Source: Paracoccaceae bacterium
GTDB lineage: Bacteria; Pseudomonadota; Alphaproteobacteria; Rhodobacterales; Rhodobacteraceae
DNA length: 32,187 nucleotides
Reading direction: 5' to 3'
NCBI GenBank assembly: GCA_902632125.1
Contig: CACPBQ010000019.1
Location: 1-32,187 of the forward strand
Shown: positions 23,196 to 31,922 of the stretch, piece after piece
Numbering within the stretch: position 1 is the stretch's first letter
How the letters are laid out: every line of letters begins with the position of its first letter
Made by a program: the position numbers and the translations under genes
Notes under the pieces: generated by a model
Database searches by the model: none
Seen by the model: the letters and a program-made list of their open reading frames with translations, nothing else
Told to the model about the DNA's origin: nothing

Positions 23196-23873
23196 TTGAC
23201 TAGATACTTAGCTCTCTCACTTTTGCTACTTGCCGCATGCGATACATACGTTGAAGACAAACGCAGCGTGGATTTTGAACCAATTTATCTCCCAGAGACT
23301 GAGCAAGAAGACGAAAGTTCCGACGTTGGCACCATTTATCAGCAGAACAAAGGAAATTTGTTTGCTATGGAAGCTCGAGCACATAGAGTCGGGGATATTT
23401 TAACAGTATCGTTTACAGAAAGTTTTCAAGCCACAAAATCTCAAAATGCTGCATCAACTCGATCTAGCGAAAACTCTTTAACCCTGCCAACGGTTATGCA
23501 AAAACTTCCTGTCATTGGTAAAGGTATACCTGAGGCGGGTGAGTTAGCATCTAGTGGGGAAAGTAAATTTACTGGATCAGGCTCATCTAACCAGTCCAAT
23601 TCCTTAACAGGATTGATTTCTGTGCACGTAGTCCGTGTCTTTACAAATGGAAATTTAGAAATTCTAGGACAAAAGAAACTAACATTGAATAATGGTGACG
23701 AATATATTCGTGTCTCAGGAATTGTGAGGCCTCGTGATATTTCTTCAGATAACATTGTTCAGTCGGACAGAATAGCCAATGCTGATATAAATTATATTGG
23801 TGCCGGTGATACCGCCCGAAGCGGCAGAAAAGGTTGGTATACTAAAATGCTTGAAACCATCACGCCACTTTAA
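23196..23873 (+). CDS. flgH: L-ring lipoprotein FlgH
   Basis: Outer-membrane L-ring protein of 225 residues. The frame starts at TTG, with AGGTG upstream and a lipoprotein signal directly after it ([15 protein letters not shown], acylated Cys15); the next ATG lies far inside the conserved domain, so TTG is the only sensible start. FlgH motifs: [40 protein letters not shown] and [20 protein letters not shown], followed by [20 protein letters not shown]. Seven bases after flgG; flgI follows by eleven bases. Confidence 0.96.
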   Translation: MTRYLALSLLLLAACDTYVEDKRSVDFEPIYLPETEQEDESSDVGTIYQQNKGNLFAMEARAHRVGDILTVSFTESFQATKSQNAASTRSSENSLTLPTVMQKLPVIGKGIPEAGELASSGESKFTGSGSSNQSNSLTGLISVHVVRVFTNGNLEILGQKKLTLNNGDEYIRVSGIVRPRDISSDNIVQSDRIANADINYIGAGDTARSGRKGWYTKMLETITPL

Positions 23874-23884
23874 AGGTAAATATT

Positions 23885-25009
23885 ATGTATTTATTTAGAC
23901 GATTTTTGTGTTTCGTAACTTTTATCTTTGTATCTCAGACAAATTTGGTTTCTGCAGATCGAATTAAAGATTTAACTTCTCTTGCTGGTATCAGATCAAA
24001 TCAGCTTGTTGGGTATGGTGTTGTTGTTGGTTTGGCTGGATCTGGTGACGGTAACACTGGTATCACCTTACAGTCGATGCAGTCGCTTGTCTCTCGATTT
24101 GGTATTACATCTGATCTGGATGGGTTCAACGGTGATAATGCCGCTGCAGTCATGATTACAGCAGATTTACCACCATTTACTAAGCCCGGACAGGCGATAG
24201 ATGTTACGGTTTCAACGGTTGGGGGCGCCACATCGTTAAAAGGTGGAACTTTACTGATGTCTCCACTTTTAGGTGCTGATGGCGAAACTTACGCAATCGC
24301 TCAGGGTAATGTTGTTGTTGGTGGTTTGGGTGTAGAAGGAGGCGATAATTCGTCTCTTACCGTTAATATTCCAACAGTTGGTAGAATACCTCGCGGCGCT
24401 TCCGTTGAGCGCTTGGTTCCGACGGAATTTTTGAGTACTGATTTTGTTATACTCAACCTTCATCGCGGCGATTTTTCTACCGCAAACAACATAGCCAATG
24501 CAATCGATGATTTACTTGGTGCTGGCACTGCAATACCGCTAGATACAAATAGTATAAGGGTCAGAGCTCCCGAGGATCCAACGCAAAAAGTAGCTTTTGT
24601 TTCTATTTTAGAAAATATTGAAGTCGAACGAAGTGTTCCCGCCGCAAAGATTATCGTGAATTCTCGTACAGGTACTTTGGTGATTAGTGGAAATGTTAAG
24701 GTGACACCTGCTGCTGTGTCGCATGGAACGCTGTCAGTGAAAGTAAGCGAGGATGTAAATGTTGAAGTTGGTGATGCGGTAGCTGTAGGTGCAGGTGCAC
24801 AAGCAAATGCAGCAGCGGCGGCTGTTCCCGATACTGAAATAGAGGTCGAAGAAGATCTAGCGAAGGCATTTCTATTTGATGCCGGAGTTTCCTTGAGCGA
24901 TTTAGTTGATGCCATTAACGCTGTGGGCGCAACGCCTTCAGATTTAGTCGCTATTTTAGAAGCTCTGAGAGAAGCTGGTGCTCTGAACGCGGAACTAATC
25001 GTTATTTAA
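23885..25009 (+). CDS. flgI: P-ring protein FlgI
   Basis: Periplasmic P-ring subunit of 374 residues with a signal peptide (about 1-25, ending NLVSAD). The FlgI signature follows at once: [20 protein letters not shown] and [11 protein letters not shown]. Further motifs are [40 protein letters not shown] and [20 protein letters not shown]. The C-terminus ends in [20 protein letters not shown] followed by [18 protein letters not shown]. An Ala/Val-rich loop ([16 protein letters not shown]) replaces the usual variable loop. Needs FlgA, encoded at 7972, for assembly. Confidence 0.97.
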   Translation: MYLFRRFLCFVTFIFVSQTNLVSADRIKDLTSLAGIRSNQLVGYGVVVGLAGSGDGNTGITLQSMQSLVSRFGITSDLDGFNGDNAAAVMITADLPPFTKPGQAIDVTVSTVGGATSLKGGTLLMSPLLGADGETYAIAQGNVVVGGLGVEGGDNSSLTVNIPTVGRIPRGASVERLVPTEFLSTDFVILNLHRGDFSTANNIANAIDDLLGAGTAIPLDTNSIRVRAPEDPTQKVAFVSILENIEVERSVPAAKIIVNSRTGTLVISGNVKVTPAAVSHGTLSVKVSEDVNVEVGDAVAVGAGAQANAAAAAVPDTEIEVEEDLAKAFLFDAGVSLSDLVDAINAVGATPSDLVAILEALREAGALNAELIVI

Positions 25010-25018
25010 GGCAGTGAT

Positions 25019-25369
25019 ATGACACAGCTTATTAAACCTGGATTAGAAAGTCTCGCCGCTCTGCAGAAAATGCAAACTGAGTATTCTTCTGAAGCTAACG
25101 ATTTTCAGATTGCTAAGGCTGCTTCAGGAAAAGGTGCCGATCCAGAATTGAAGGCTGTGGCTGATCAGTTTGAAGCTATATTCTTAGAAATGCTTCTCAA
25201 GCAGGCGCGCGATAGTAAATTGAATGAAGGGTTATTTGAAAATAATGCAGATGATAATTTTGTTCAACTTTTTGACCGAGAATTAGCTAAAAGTTCCAGT
25301 GAGAAGGTCGATATTGGTATTGCAGAAGCAATATTAAATCAAATGGCTCCGCATAGGCTTGAAAAATGA
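25019..25369 (+). CDS. flgJ: Rod-binding protein FlgJ, single domain
   Basis: Rod-capping protein of 116 residues with only the N-terminal rod-binding domain: DPELKAVADQFEAIFLEMLL, then KQARDSKLNEGLFENNADDN and FVQLFDRELAKSS. The C-terminal peptidoglycan hydrolase domain found in enterobacterial and Vibrio FlgJ (about 300 residues) is absent. A separate lytic enzyme must open the wall; none is in this window. Single-domain FlgJ is common in alphaproteobacteria. The stop overlaps the flgK start (ATGA). Confidence 0.93.
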   Translation: MTQLIKPGLESLAALQKMQTEYSSEANDFQIAKAASGKGADPELKAVADQFEAIFLEMLLKQARDSKLNEGLFENNADDNFVQLFDRELAKSSSEKVDIGIAEAILNQMAPHRLEK

Positions 25370-28300
25370 GTGATATCTATGGAATAGCCAAATCTGGTCT
25401 TCAGGCTTACAAAGAGGGACTTGCTACGACTGGCCAAAACATCGCCAATGTTGGGAATAAAGACTATGCTCGAAGAGAAGCCCCGATTAGTGAAGTCAAA
25501 GCTAACAACGATGTTTTGCAGGTTTCCAATACTGCAGGGTTTGGGGTAAGAATAGATGGCATTACTCGGGCATTTGACCAGTTCATTGATACGCAACTGC
25601 AAAGTGCAACTTCTAGTTTTTCTTTCTCAACATCGCAGGCTTTGATTCTCAATCAATTGGAAACAGTAGTTCGACCAGCTGAAGGCAATGTTTCCCAAAA
25701 AATACAGGAATTATTCTCTTCTTTGAATTCGGTCGCACAAGATCCGTCTGACTTGGCTTCACGACATGTGGCTGCTGATGCATCCAAAGCGCTGGTAAAT
25801 TCTATAACCACTGTTGCTAATGGTATTTCTGATTTACGAACATTTGTTAGTCAAGATATTGAAAGTAATATCAAAGAGGTGAATGATATCTTAACTCAAA
25901 TAGCAAACGTACAAAATCAATTGCTGGGTATTTCTTCAAGCAATCGCGGACCGAATGAATTACTCGATAAAAGAGACGCATTATTGAATGATTTAAGTGA
26001 ATTGATAGATATAACTGTAGATTATAAATCTAATGGCATACTCGAAGTCAATGCGGGTACTTTTGGCCAGGGTCAGTCACTTATAACTGGTGTACAAATT
26101 TCAAAACTCGAAGTTCAAAAAGTTGATGGGGCTTCGAAAATTTTTATGAGAACTGCAAATGGTGATGGGTTATCAAAAATACAAGTGCAGGCTGGAAAGA
26201 TAGCCGGAAATCTGGCCTCAGATTTAACTCTGGTTGAGACCAAATCAGCGTTAGACCAGCTGTCTCGAAAGCTTGCAAGTGAATTCAACGAAGCGCACAC
26301 TTTCGGAGTTGATTTAAATGGTGACCTTGGTGGAAAATTTTTCGGTTTGGATGGTGTAAGAGTTGAGAAACAAGGCACTATGCAGAGTTCGTCACAAATC
26401 ATATTATCTGGTGATACAGAAAAATTTTTGGGACAACAATTAGAGATTGACTATTCCGCTGCTGAGCGATCTTGGACATTAAAGAATAATGGTGGAATAG
26501 AACTTGGTAAGTTTACAGATTTTCTTGATTATGAAGGTCTCCAGATTAATGTTTCTGGAACTGGGGAAATCGGAGATAATTTTTTAATAAACTTTACGGA
26601 AGGGCTTTCAGAAAATCTGACTTTCCAACTGGAGAACGGCCGGCAAATTGCGGCAAGTTCTTTTTACTTAGTCGAACGGGATCCGCTAAATACCAGCTCA
26701 GCAAGCGTATCGATAAGTCGCTTTGATGAAGCCGACCCGGGACCTGCTCCTAGTTTGAACGCAATGTTTGCGACGCAAAGAAATGGTGCAAACCCTATAG
26801 ATTTTTTGAGCAACGGTGCTCAGAGCACCAATGGCGCTCTTGGCGTTATACAGAATGTGGATGATTTAAATAATTTAACTTCAATCAAAACACAGTCCAA
26901 ACTTCAATTCAGCGAAAATATATCTTCTTTAGACTCCTCGAGCCAGCTTGTAATAAAACTCAACAATGTAGATAGAATTTTTAAACTCGGTAGCCTTGCT
27001 AGTTCGATCGATAATTACAAAGTTCTGGCTGATTATCTGAATATTGGTGCTATAAGGTCAGACGATGCAGATGCACTATCCTTTACGGACTTGGGTCTTT
27101 TTGCGGGCGGTAATATTTCAACTTTAAGCGTAACCTCAGCCTCATTGCCAAATCATTCTTCTTTCCCTTCAATGCAAAGTGGAACTTTCGGTGCTTCAAC
27201 GGGTATTTTGATTCCCGCACAGCCAGGGAACGCTGATATTCAAATTTTTACAAGAGAAGGTATTCAATTGGCTGGGCGCCCCTTAAGTCAAGCAGAAATA
27301 ACTTCATATATTTCTTTTGATAACGGTTTCTCTAGAAATGCTGAGTACAGGAGTGACTTTCTAACCAACGATTTGTCAGATAGTTACATCGGAGCATCTG
27401 TTGTAAGAAAGACAACTGAAGGAAATCATCTTGCATCAATTTCAAGCCTCGGACTGGCTAGCTCCGTTAATTCAAATCTAAGTGTTGCCGCCATGGCAGG
27501 ATTTCCTGCAACTCGCCCCATTATGGGTGCGCCGCTCACCATTACAAATGATGTTGGTGGATCATACACATTCCAACCTCAGGTGGGGATGATGGCCGGC
27601 AATTTAGCCGAAAGTCTTGAAAAAGAAATATCTAAACTTGGATTGGCTGCGAGTGCTTCAAATAGACTTGAGATATTTAACATTGCCAACGGCAAATTGA
27701 GTTTTGATTTATTGGGCGATAATTCTGAGGCAGTTTCTATTAGCAATACTATTTCTAGTGGCGAGACAGGCAGTTTGGTCAGTCAGATAAATAGCTCATC
27801 CGATGTTACTGGGATAAAGGCTTATAAATCAGGAGAAGGCGCTCTAATACTTCAAAAAATAGATGGAAATGACATTGTCATTAAGAATGTTGTTACAGCA
27901 AATGCATCTTCGCTTTCAACACGACAAATTGATGAATTTGGTGAAACTATAACGACTGCTGCTCAAGGCATTCCGGTTACAGTGAACACAGGTAATTACA
28001 TTGTTTCTGGGGGGCAAATAAAAATTACCAGCCCTTCAGAGTTAAAGGTTACGTGTGGAGTACATAATTTAACCAGTCAAAAATCAGAATTTATAAGCAG
28101 CTTCATTGATAAAGAATTTGACCTTGATAATAAAAAAATCGATTTCAAGTTTGATGCTCTAGCTGCAGTTGATTCAAATTTGCATGATGAAACGGGTTTG
28201 ATAGGCGTTGCTGCTTCCAGTGCTTATTCTTTTGTATTGTCGTCAGATAACCAAAATCAAAGTAACTCGGTTTTGGTAAAACCTAATTCAGCTGATGAAT

Positions 28301-29745
28301 TGACTGCTGGTGCAGTGGCTGGAGCTATAGTTTCGGAGTTGCGAAAAGCTTCACCACAGTCAAATTTTGTCGGTAATGCATTTAATTTCCAGAATGGCTT
28401 TCCTGCTGATCAGAGTACATTAGAATTTCAAATAGGAGACCAAAAATATTTTGCTGTTTTGAATAATAAGCTTTCTTATACAGTTGATGGCAGTAACGTA
28501 ATAATTGATGGTAAGAGTTTTTCTCAAGCGGATGCTTTGAAACAAATAGTCAATGCAAGTTCTTTCACTATTTCTGGTCCTGAAAAAGACAGACTCAAAG
28601 TCGGTTTTGAGGAGAGTGGCGGTGGTTTCCGTCTATTTGCGGCCGCAAAAGATGGAGTAGTTTCGGGACATGGTGTCCGCCTTGCTGAAAGTAACTCGCC
28701 AGCGCAAAAAAACATTTTCCATTTAGATCATAATGCCTCAGGTGACACAAAAACTCGCATCGTTGGTGGTGAATTTGATGTTACTCAAGCAGCAAAGGCA
28801 AATTTTGCTCAAGTTGTTGTTGGGAGTACTACAATAGATCTATCATTTAATCCTGCGACAAATCCAAAAATAACGCAGTCTTCGAATGTATCGGGTGTTG
28901 CTATAACTCTTGAAAATACAGGCACGAACAAAGGGCGTGTCGTCGTTACAGTAGATCAATCAACTGCCGATCTGGATGTTGGTTTAAAGGCGACAAACAA
29001 TTCGGCCACGTTTGGCATTATCACATCTTCCTCGCAGCTTACACATAATAGCGATGGCTTTTCAGTAATTAACCACGATAACGAAAGAGTCTCTACCAGT
29101 GCAAAAGTAGAGTCTTTAGCAAATGAGGTGTTTTCTATTAGCGGGTTAGCTGGCGAAGATTTAATAATTGTCTCGGCTGGTACAGGTAAAATTTCTCTTT
29201 TGGGAGACGTAAATACTAAGGTTACTGAAGTGAACCCTCGGGAATTGAAAGCAAAAGTTTCTGCGAATGATCCAAAGCAAATGGACATTTTTGATATGAA
29301 ATCGGGTGATCTTTTGGGTTCCCGTAAAATAAGTGAAACAAATGACTTTTTATTTCGAGACTTTAAATGGGAATTAAATGGAAATGTTGCCAGCAACGAT
29401 AGCTTTAACGTCAGAACGACCACTGACAGATTAGATGATGCTTCAAATTTGCTTCAGTTAATGAAACTATCAGAATTATCCCCGGCGACAGGGAAAGGTG
29501 GATATTCGCAACAATATAACGACTTGGTGCTAGATGTTGGCTTTAATGTTCGCTCAAGTGAGCAAGGATTGGAAAATGCCAAAGTTATTTATGACGTAGC
29601 AGCAGATCGGAAGTCAAGCTTTTCAGGTGTCGATTTGGATACAGAGGCGGCGCGACTTTTGGAACAGCAACAGGCATATCAGGCGCTAGCTAAGGTCTTG
29701 AGCACAGCTAAAGAGATGGTCGACACTCTTTTGAGGTCGATGTAG
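25366..29745 (+). CDS. flgK: Giant hook-filament junction protein FlgK
   Basis: Hook-associated protein 1 of 1459 residues; FlgK is usually 450-650. The N-terminal D0/D1 region is normal: MSDIYGIAKSGLQAYKEGLA, TTGQNIANVGNKDYARRE, then the D1 helices with NVSQKIQELFSSLNSVAQDP and GPNELLDKRDALLNDLSELI. The C-terminus is also normal: SSFSGVDLDTEAARLLEQQQ followed by AYQALAKVLSTAKEMVDTLL. The extra roughly 900 residues between them are beta-rich and Ser/Asn/Gly-rich. A single cysteine (Cys897, in KVTCGVHN) is unusual for an exposed axial protein. The frame is continuous. The start overlaps the flgJ stop (ATGA). Confidence 0.95.
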   Translation: MSDIYGIAKSGLQAYKEGLATTGQNIANVGNKDYARREAPISEVKANNDVLQVSNTAGFGVRIDGITRAFDQFIDTQLQSATSSFSFSTSQALILNQLETVVRPAEGNVSQKIQELFSSLNSVAQDPSDLASRHVAADASKALVNSITTVANGISDLRTFVSQDIESNIKEVNDILTQIANVQNQLLGISSSNRGPNELLDKRDALLNDLSELIDITVDYKSNGILEVNAGTFGQGQSLITGVQISKLEVQKVDGASKIFMRTANGDGLSKIQVQAGKIAGNLASDLTLVETKSALDQLSRKLASEFNEAHTFGVDLNGDLGGKFFGLDGVRVEKQGTMQSSSQIILSGDTEKFLGQQLEIDYSAAERSWTLKNNGGIELGKFTDFLDYEGLQINVSGTGEIGDNFLINFTEGLSENLTFQLENGRQIAASSFYLVERDPLNTSSASVSISRFDEADPGPAPSLNAMFATQRNGANPIDFLSNGAQSTNGALGVIQNVDDLNNLTSIKTQSKLQFSENISSLDSSSQLVIKLNNVDRIFKLGSLASSIDNYKVLADYLNIGAIRSDDADALSFTDLGLFAGGNISTLSVTSASLPNHSSFPSMQSGTFGASTGILIPAQPGNADIQIFTREGIQLAGRPLSQAEITSYISFDNGFSRNAEYRSDFLTNDLSDSYIGASVVRKTTEGNHLASISSLGLASSVNSNLSVAAMAGFPATRPIMGAPLTITNDVGGSYTFQPQVGMMAGNLAESLEKEISKLGLAASASNRLEIFNIANGKLSFDLLGDNSEAVSISNTISSGETGSLVSQINSSSDVTGIKAYKSGEGALILQKIDGNDIVIKNVVTANASSLSTRQIDEFGETITTAAQGIPVTVNTGNYIVSGGQIKITSPSELKVTCGVHNLTSQKSEFISSFIDKEFDLDNKKIDFKFDALAAVDSNLHDETGLIGVAASSAYSFVLSSDNQNQSNSVLVKPNSADELTAGAVAGAIVSELRKASPQSNFVGNAFNFQNGFPADQSTLEFQIGDQKYFAVLNNKLSYTVDGSNVIIDGKSFSQADALKQIVNASSFTISGPEKDRLKVGFEESGGGFRLFAAAKDGVVSGHGVRLAESNSPAQKNIFHLDHNASGDTKTRIVGGEFDVTQAAKANFAQVVVGSTTIDLSFNPATNPKITQSSNVSGVAITLENTGTNKGRVVVTVDQSTADLDVGLKATNNSATFGIITSSSQLTHNSDGFSVINHDNERVSTSAKVESLANEVFSISGLAGEDLIIVSAGTGKISLLGDVNTKVTEVNPRELKAKVSANDPKQMDIFDMKSGDLLGSRKISETNDFLFRDFKWELNGNVASNDSFNVRTTTDRLDDASNLLQLMKLSELSPATGKGGYSQQYNDLVLDVGFNVRSSEQGLENAKVIYDVAADRKSSFSGVDLDTEAARLLEQQQAYQALAKVLSTAKEMVDTLLRSM

Positions 29746-29759
29746 ATGAGAGATGAAAA

Positions 29760-31025
29760 ATGACTATAGGAACCACCAGATTTTTTGGAAATAATAGTGA
29801 ATTATTTTCGAAGCTAAACACTGAATTGCAATCTCTCCAAACACAGGCTGGGACAGGGAAAGCTGAGTTGAAGTTAGCCAATAATATTGGTGATATTTCT
29901 AAATTAAGTGCCGCTGAAGAGAAAAAATCTGAAACAAAGCAATTATTAAGTAATTCCCAGCGCGCGCAAACAGATTTGGAAGTGATGGATGTTGCTTTTG
30001 AAAGACTTCAAAACTTAATTATCCGTCTTCAAGAGTTAGCCGTTGAAAGTGCTAATGACACGCTTCTGCCCGAAGAGCGTGAGCGATTTGTGATAGAAGC
30101 TTCTATGATAAAATCTGAACTAATTGATGTTGCTAACCAGAAAGACAATTTTGATAATAGTCTTTTTGGTGGAGTTTCAGGAGCTGGAAAGCCCTTTCAG
30201 CAAGATGGAAATGGCAAAGTTTCGTACTCAGGCTCGTCATTAGCAAAAGAAATTCAGGTTACTCCTGGTTTGGCCGTCAGACAAAATTTTTCAGGTTTAG
30301 AAGTTTTCCAGAAAATTAGTAGGCCCGACGGTGAATTTTCGGTTTTTGAAGTTGTTGATGATCTTATTGAAAGTCTCAAAATTGATTTAAACAGCGGAAA
30401 ATCGTCTAATCTATTCTCAAGCTCACAATCTTCAACGATAAAGCTTCCAAACACGGGCCCTAAAGCTAACATATCTTTTACGATAGAAGCAGGTGAAAAA
30501 ACTATAAATATTAACCAAGACATCTTTGGTAATGATTTTTCTGCAGTGGCCAGTACCATAAATAGTCAAACGGGAGCAACGGGTTTGACTGCAACTTTCA
30601 ATGGAAATAATGAATTAGTTTTAACCGGTAACCTTAATGAGCTGAAAATAAGTGATTTTGAATACAAAGGCGATGCGGTCCTAGAACCTGCTTTACTGGT
30701 AGTTAATCCAAGTGATGGAACAACAAAGGAAAGTATTGCCGAAAAGGATTTGCAGAGCGAAGTCATTCGATCCAAAATTACTGATTCTTTTGAGCATTTT
30801 GCTACAAAAAGAGCAGAGGTGAGTGCTGCGGCGCGCAGAGCGCAGAGTGCCGAAGTCTCTGCTCAAGATATTCTTCTTGTATTAGAGGAAGATATTTCTG
30901 AGATAAAAGATGCAGATCTCGCATCTATCTTAACCCAGCTTGAATTTCTAATGACACAGAAAGACGCTGCCCAAGCAACTTTTACGAGGGTTACCAGCAA
31001 ATCGCTGTTTGATTTTCTAAGCTAA
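29760..31025 (+). CDS. flgL: Hook-filament junction protein FlgL
   Basis: Hook-associated protein 3 of 421 residues, slightly above the common 300-400. The flagellin-like N-terminus has TIGTTRFFGNNSELFSKLNT and LQTQAGTGKAELKLANNIGD, followed by AFERLQNLIIRLQELAVESA and ERERFVIEASMIKSELIDVA. A middle insertion carries a flagellin-IN-like unit (FSAVASTINSQTGATGLTAT, then FNGNNELVLTG). The C-terminal helix has DADLASILTQLEFLMTQKDA followed by AQATFTRVTSKSLFDFL, the flagellin/FlgL end. Last gene of the flgG-flgL unit. Confidence 0.94.
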   Translation: MTIGTTRFFGNNSELFSKLNTELQSLQTQAGTGKAELKLANNIGDISKLSAAEEKKSETKQLLSNSQRAQTDLEVMDVAFERLQNLIIRLQELAVESANDTLLPEERERFVIEASMIKSELIDVANQKDNFDNSLFGGVSGAGKPFQQDGNGKVSYSGSSLAKEIQVTPGLAVRQNFSGLEVFQKISRPDGEFSVFEVVDDLIESLKIDLNSGKSSNLFSSSQSSTIKLPNTGPKANISFTIEAGEKTININQDIFGNDFSAVASTINSQTGATGLTATFNGNNELVLTGNLNELKISDFEYKGDAVLEPALLVVNPSDGTTKESIAEKDLQSEVIRSKITDSFEHFATKRAEVSAAARRAQSAEVSAQDILLVLEEDISEIKDADLASILTQLEFLMTQKDAAQATFTRVTSKSLFDFLS

Positions 31026-31037
31026 TCCTGGCTGACT

Positions 31038-31053
31038 TGGTATGTAAATTGCT
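31038..31053 (+). promoter_or_regulatory. Sigma-54 promoter for the additional rod/hook gene
   Basis: TGGTATGTAAATTGCT has GG and GC at correct spacing with TTGCT at -12. It lies in the 54-base gap after flgL. The start would be near 31064, with AGGAG before the ATG at 31080. Confidence 0.7.
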
Positions 31054-31079
31054 CTTTTAGTTTAAATTAGGAGTAATTA

Positions 31080-31895
31080 ATGTTTTCAATAATTAAATCT
31101 GGCATGTCTTCGGCAATGCATGAACTTTCTGTTATCTCTAATAACGTTTCAAATGCAAATTCTAACGGATTTAAGAAATCTTTAGTTGCTTTTTCAGATT
31201 TTGCAGGTGGTTTGCTTCCCGATGGAGTCGGAAGTGTTTCTAGTGGTTTGGGTTCTTTTGTTGATGACACAAGAATTAGTGATGGCCAAGGTTCTGTTTT
31301 AGCGACAGAAAATATCACCGACATGGCACTTGTTGGAAATGGATTTTTTGCTATTCAAAATGTCAATGATAACAGTGTTTCTTTCACTAGGAATGGTTCT
31401 TTTGGTCTCGATGAAAATGGCTTTCTTACCACAAGTGATAATCATCGTGTTCTTGGAGCCCCTCTAGTTGATGGTGCTTTTGCTCCTATTGCTGGTGGTA
31501 TCGAGACTCTCTTTCCTATTCAAATACCAGCCCGGCAAGAAGAATTTGTAATGTCCGAATTGAATATTGCTCAGGATGGTAAAATATCAGCTAGGTATGG
31601 TGATGAAGAAAATCTAACGCCAATAAGTTCACTGACCTTGGGAATTTTTTCTAATCCTGCAGGATTAAAAGAGTTAGGAAATGCTCGATTTTCAGCAACT
31701 GAAAACTCTGGTCTGTTAACTTTAGGTTCGCCTTTAGAGGCCGGCTTTGCTGAGCTAAAAACAGGCTTGTTGGAGCAATCTAATGTAAATGTTACTGACG
31801 AACTTACAGCAATGATTAAAGCTCAACAGCAATTTAATGGATCAGCACGCCTAATGCAGGCTAACTCCGACATGGTTGAAAAACTTACGCGATAA
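31080..31895 (+). CDS. Additional flagellar rod/hook family protein (FlgE/F/G-like)
   Basis: Axial-family protein of 271 residues, distinct from FlgE, FlgF and FlgG, all of which are complete in this window. N-terminus: MFSIIKSGMSSAMHELSVIS, then NNVSNANSNGFKKSLVAFSD. Middle: LVGNGFFAIQNVNDNSVSFT and RNGSFGLDENGFLTTSDNH. C-terminus: GLLEQSNVNVTDELTAMIKA followed by QQQFNGSARLMQANSDMVE. No signal peptide, so probably exported by the flagellar system. It could be a second FlgF, a rod-hook adaptor or part of a rod variant; I cannot choose. It has its own sigma-54 promoter and AGGAG. Confidence 0.88.
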   Translation: MFSIIKSGMSSAMHELSVISNNVSNANSNGFKKSLVAFSDFAGGLLPDGVGSVSSGLGSFVDDTRISDGQGSVLATENITDMALVGNGFFAIQNVNDNSVSFTRNGSFGLDENGFLTTSDNHRVLGAPLVDGAFAPIAGGIETLFPIQIPARQEEFVMSELNIAQDGKISARYGDEENLTPISSLTLGIFSNPAGLKELGNARFSATENSGLLTLGSPLEAGFAELKTGLLEQSNVNVTDELTAMIKAQQQFNGSARLMQANSDMVEKLTR

Positions 31896-31922
31896 AAAAT
31901 AAAAAGGGAATGGTGATTGAAA

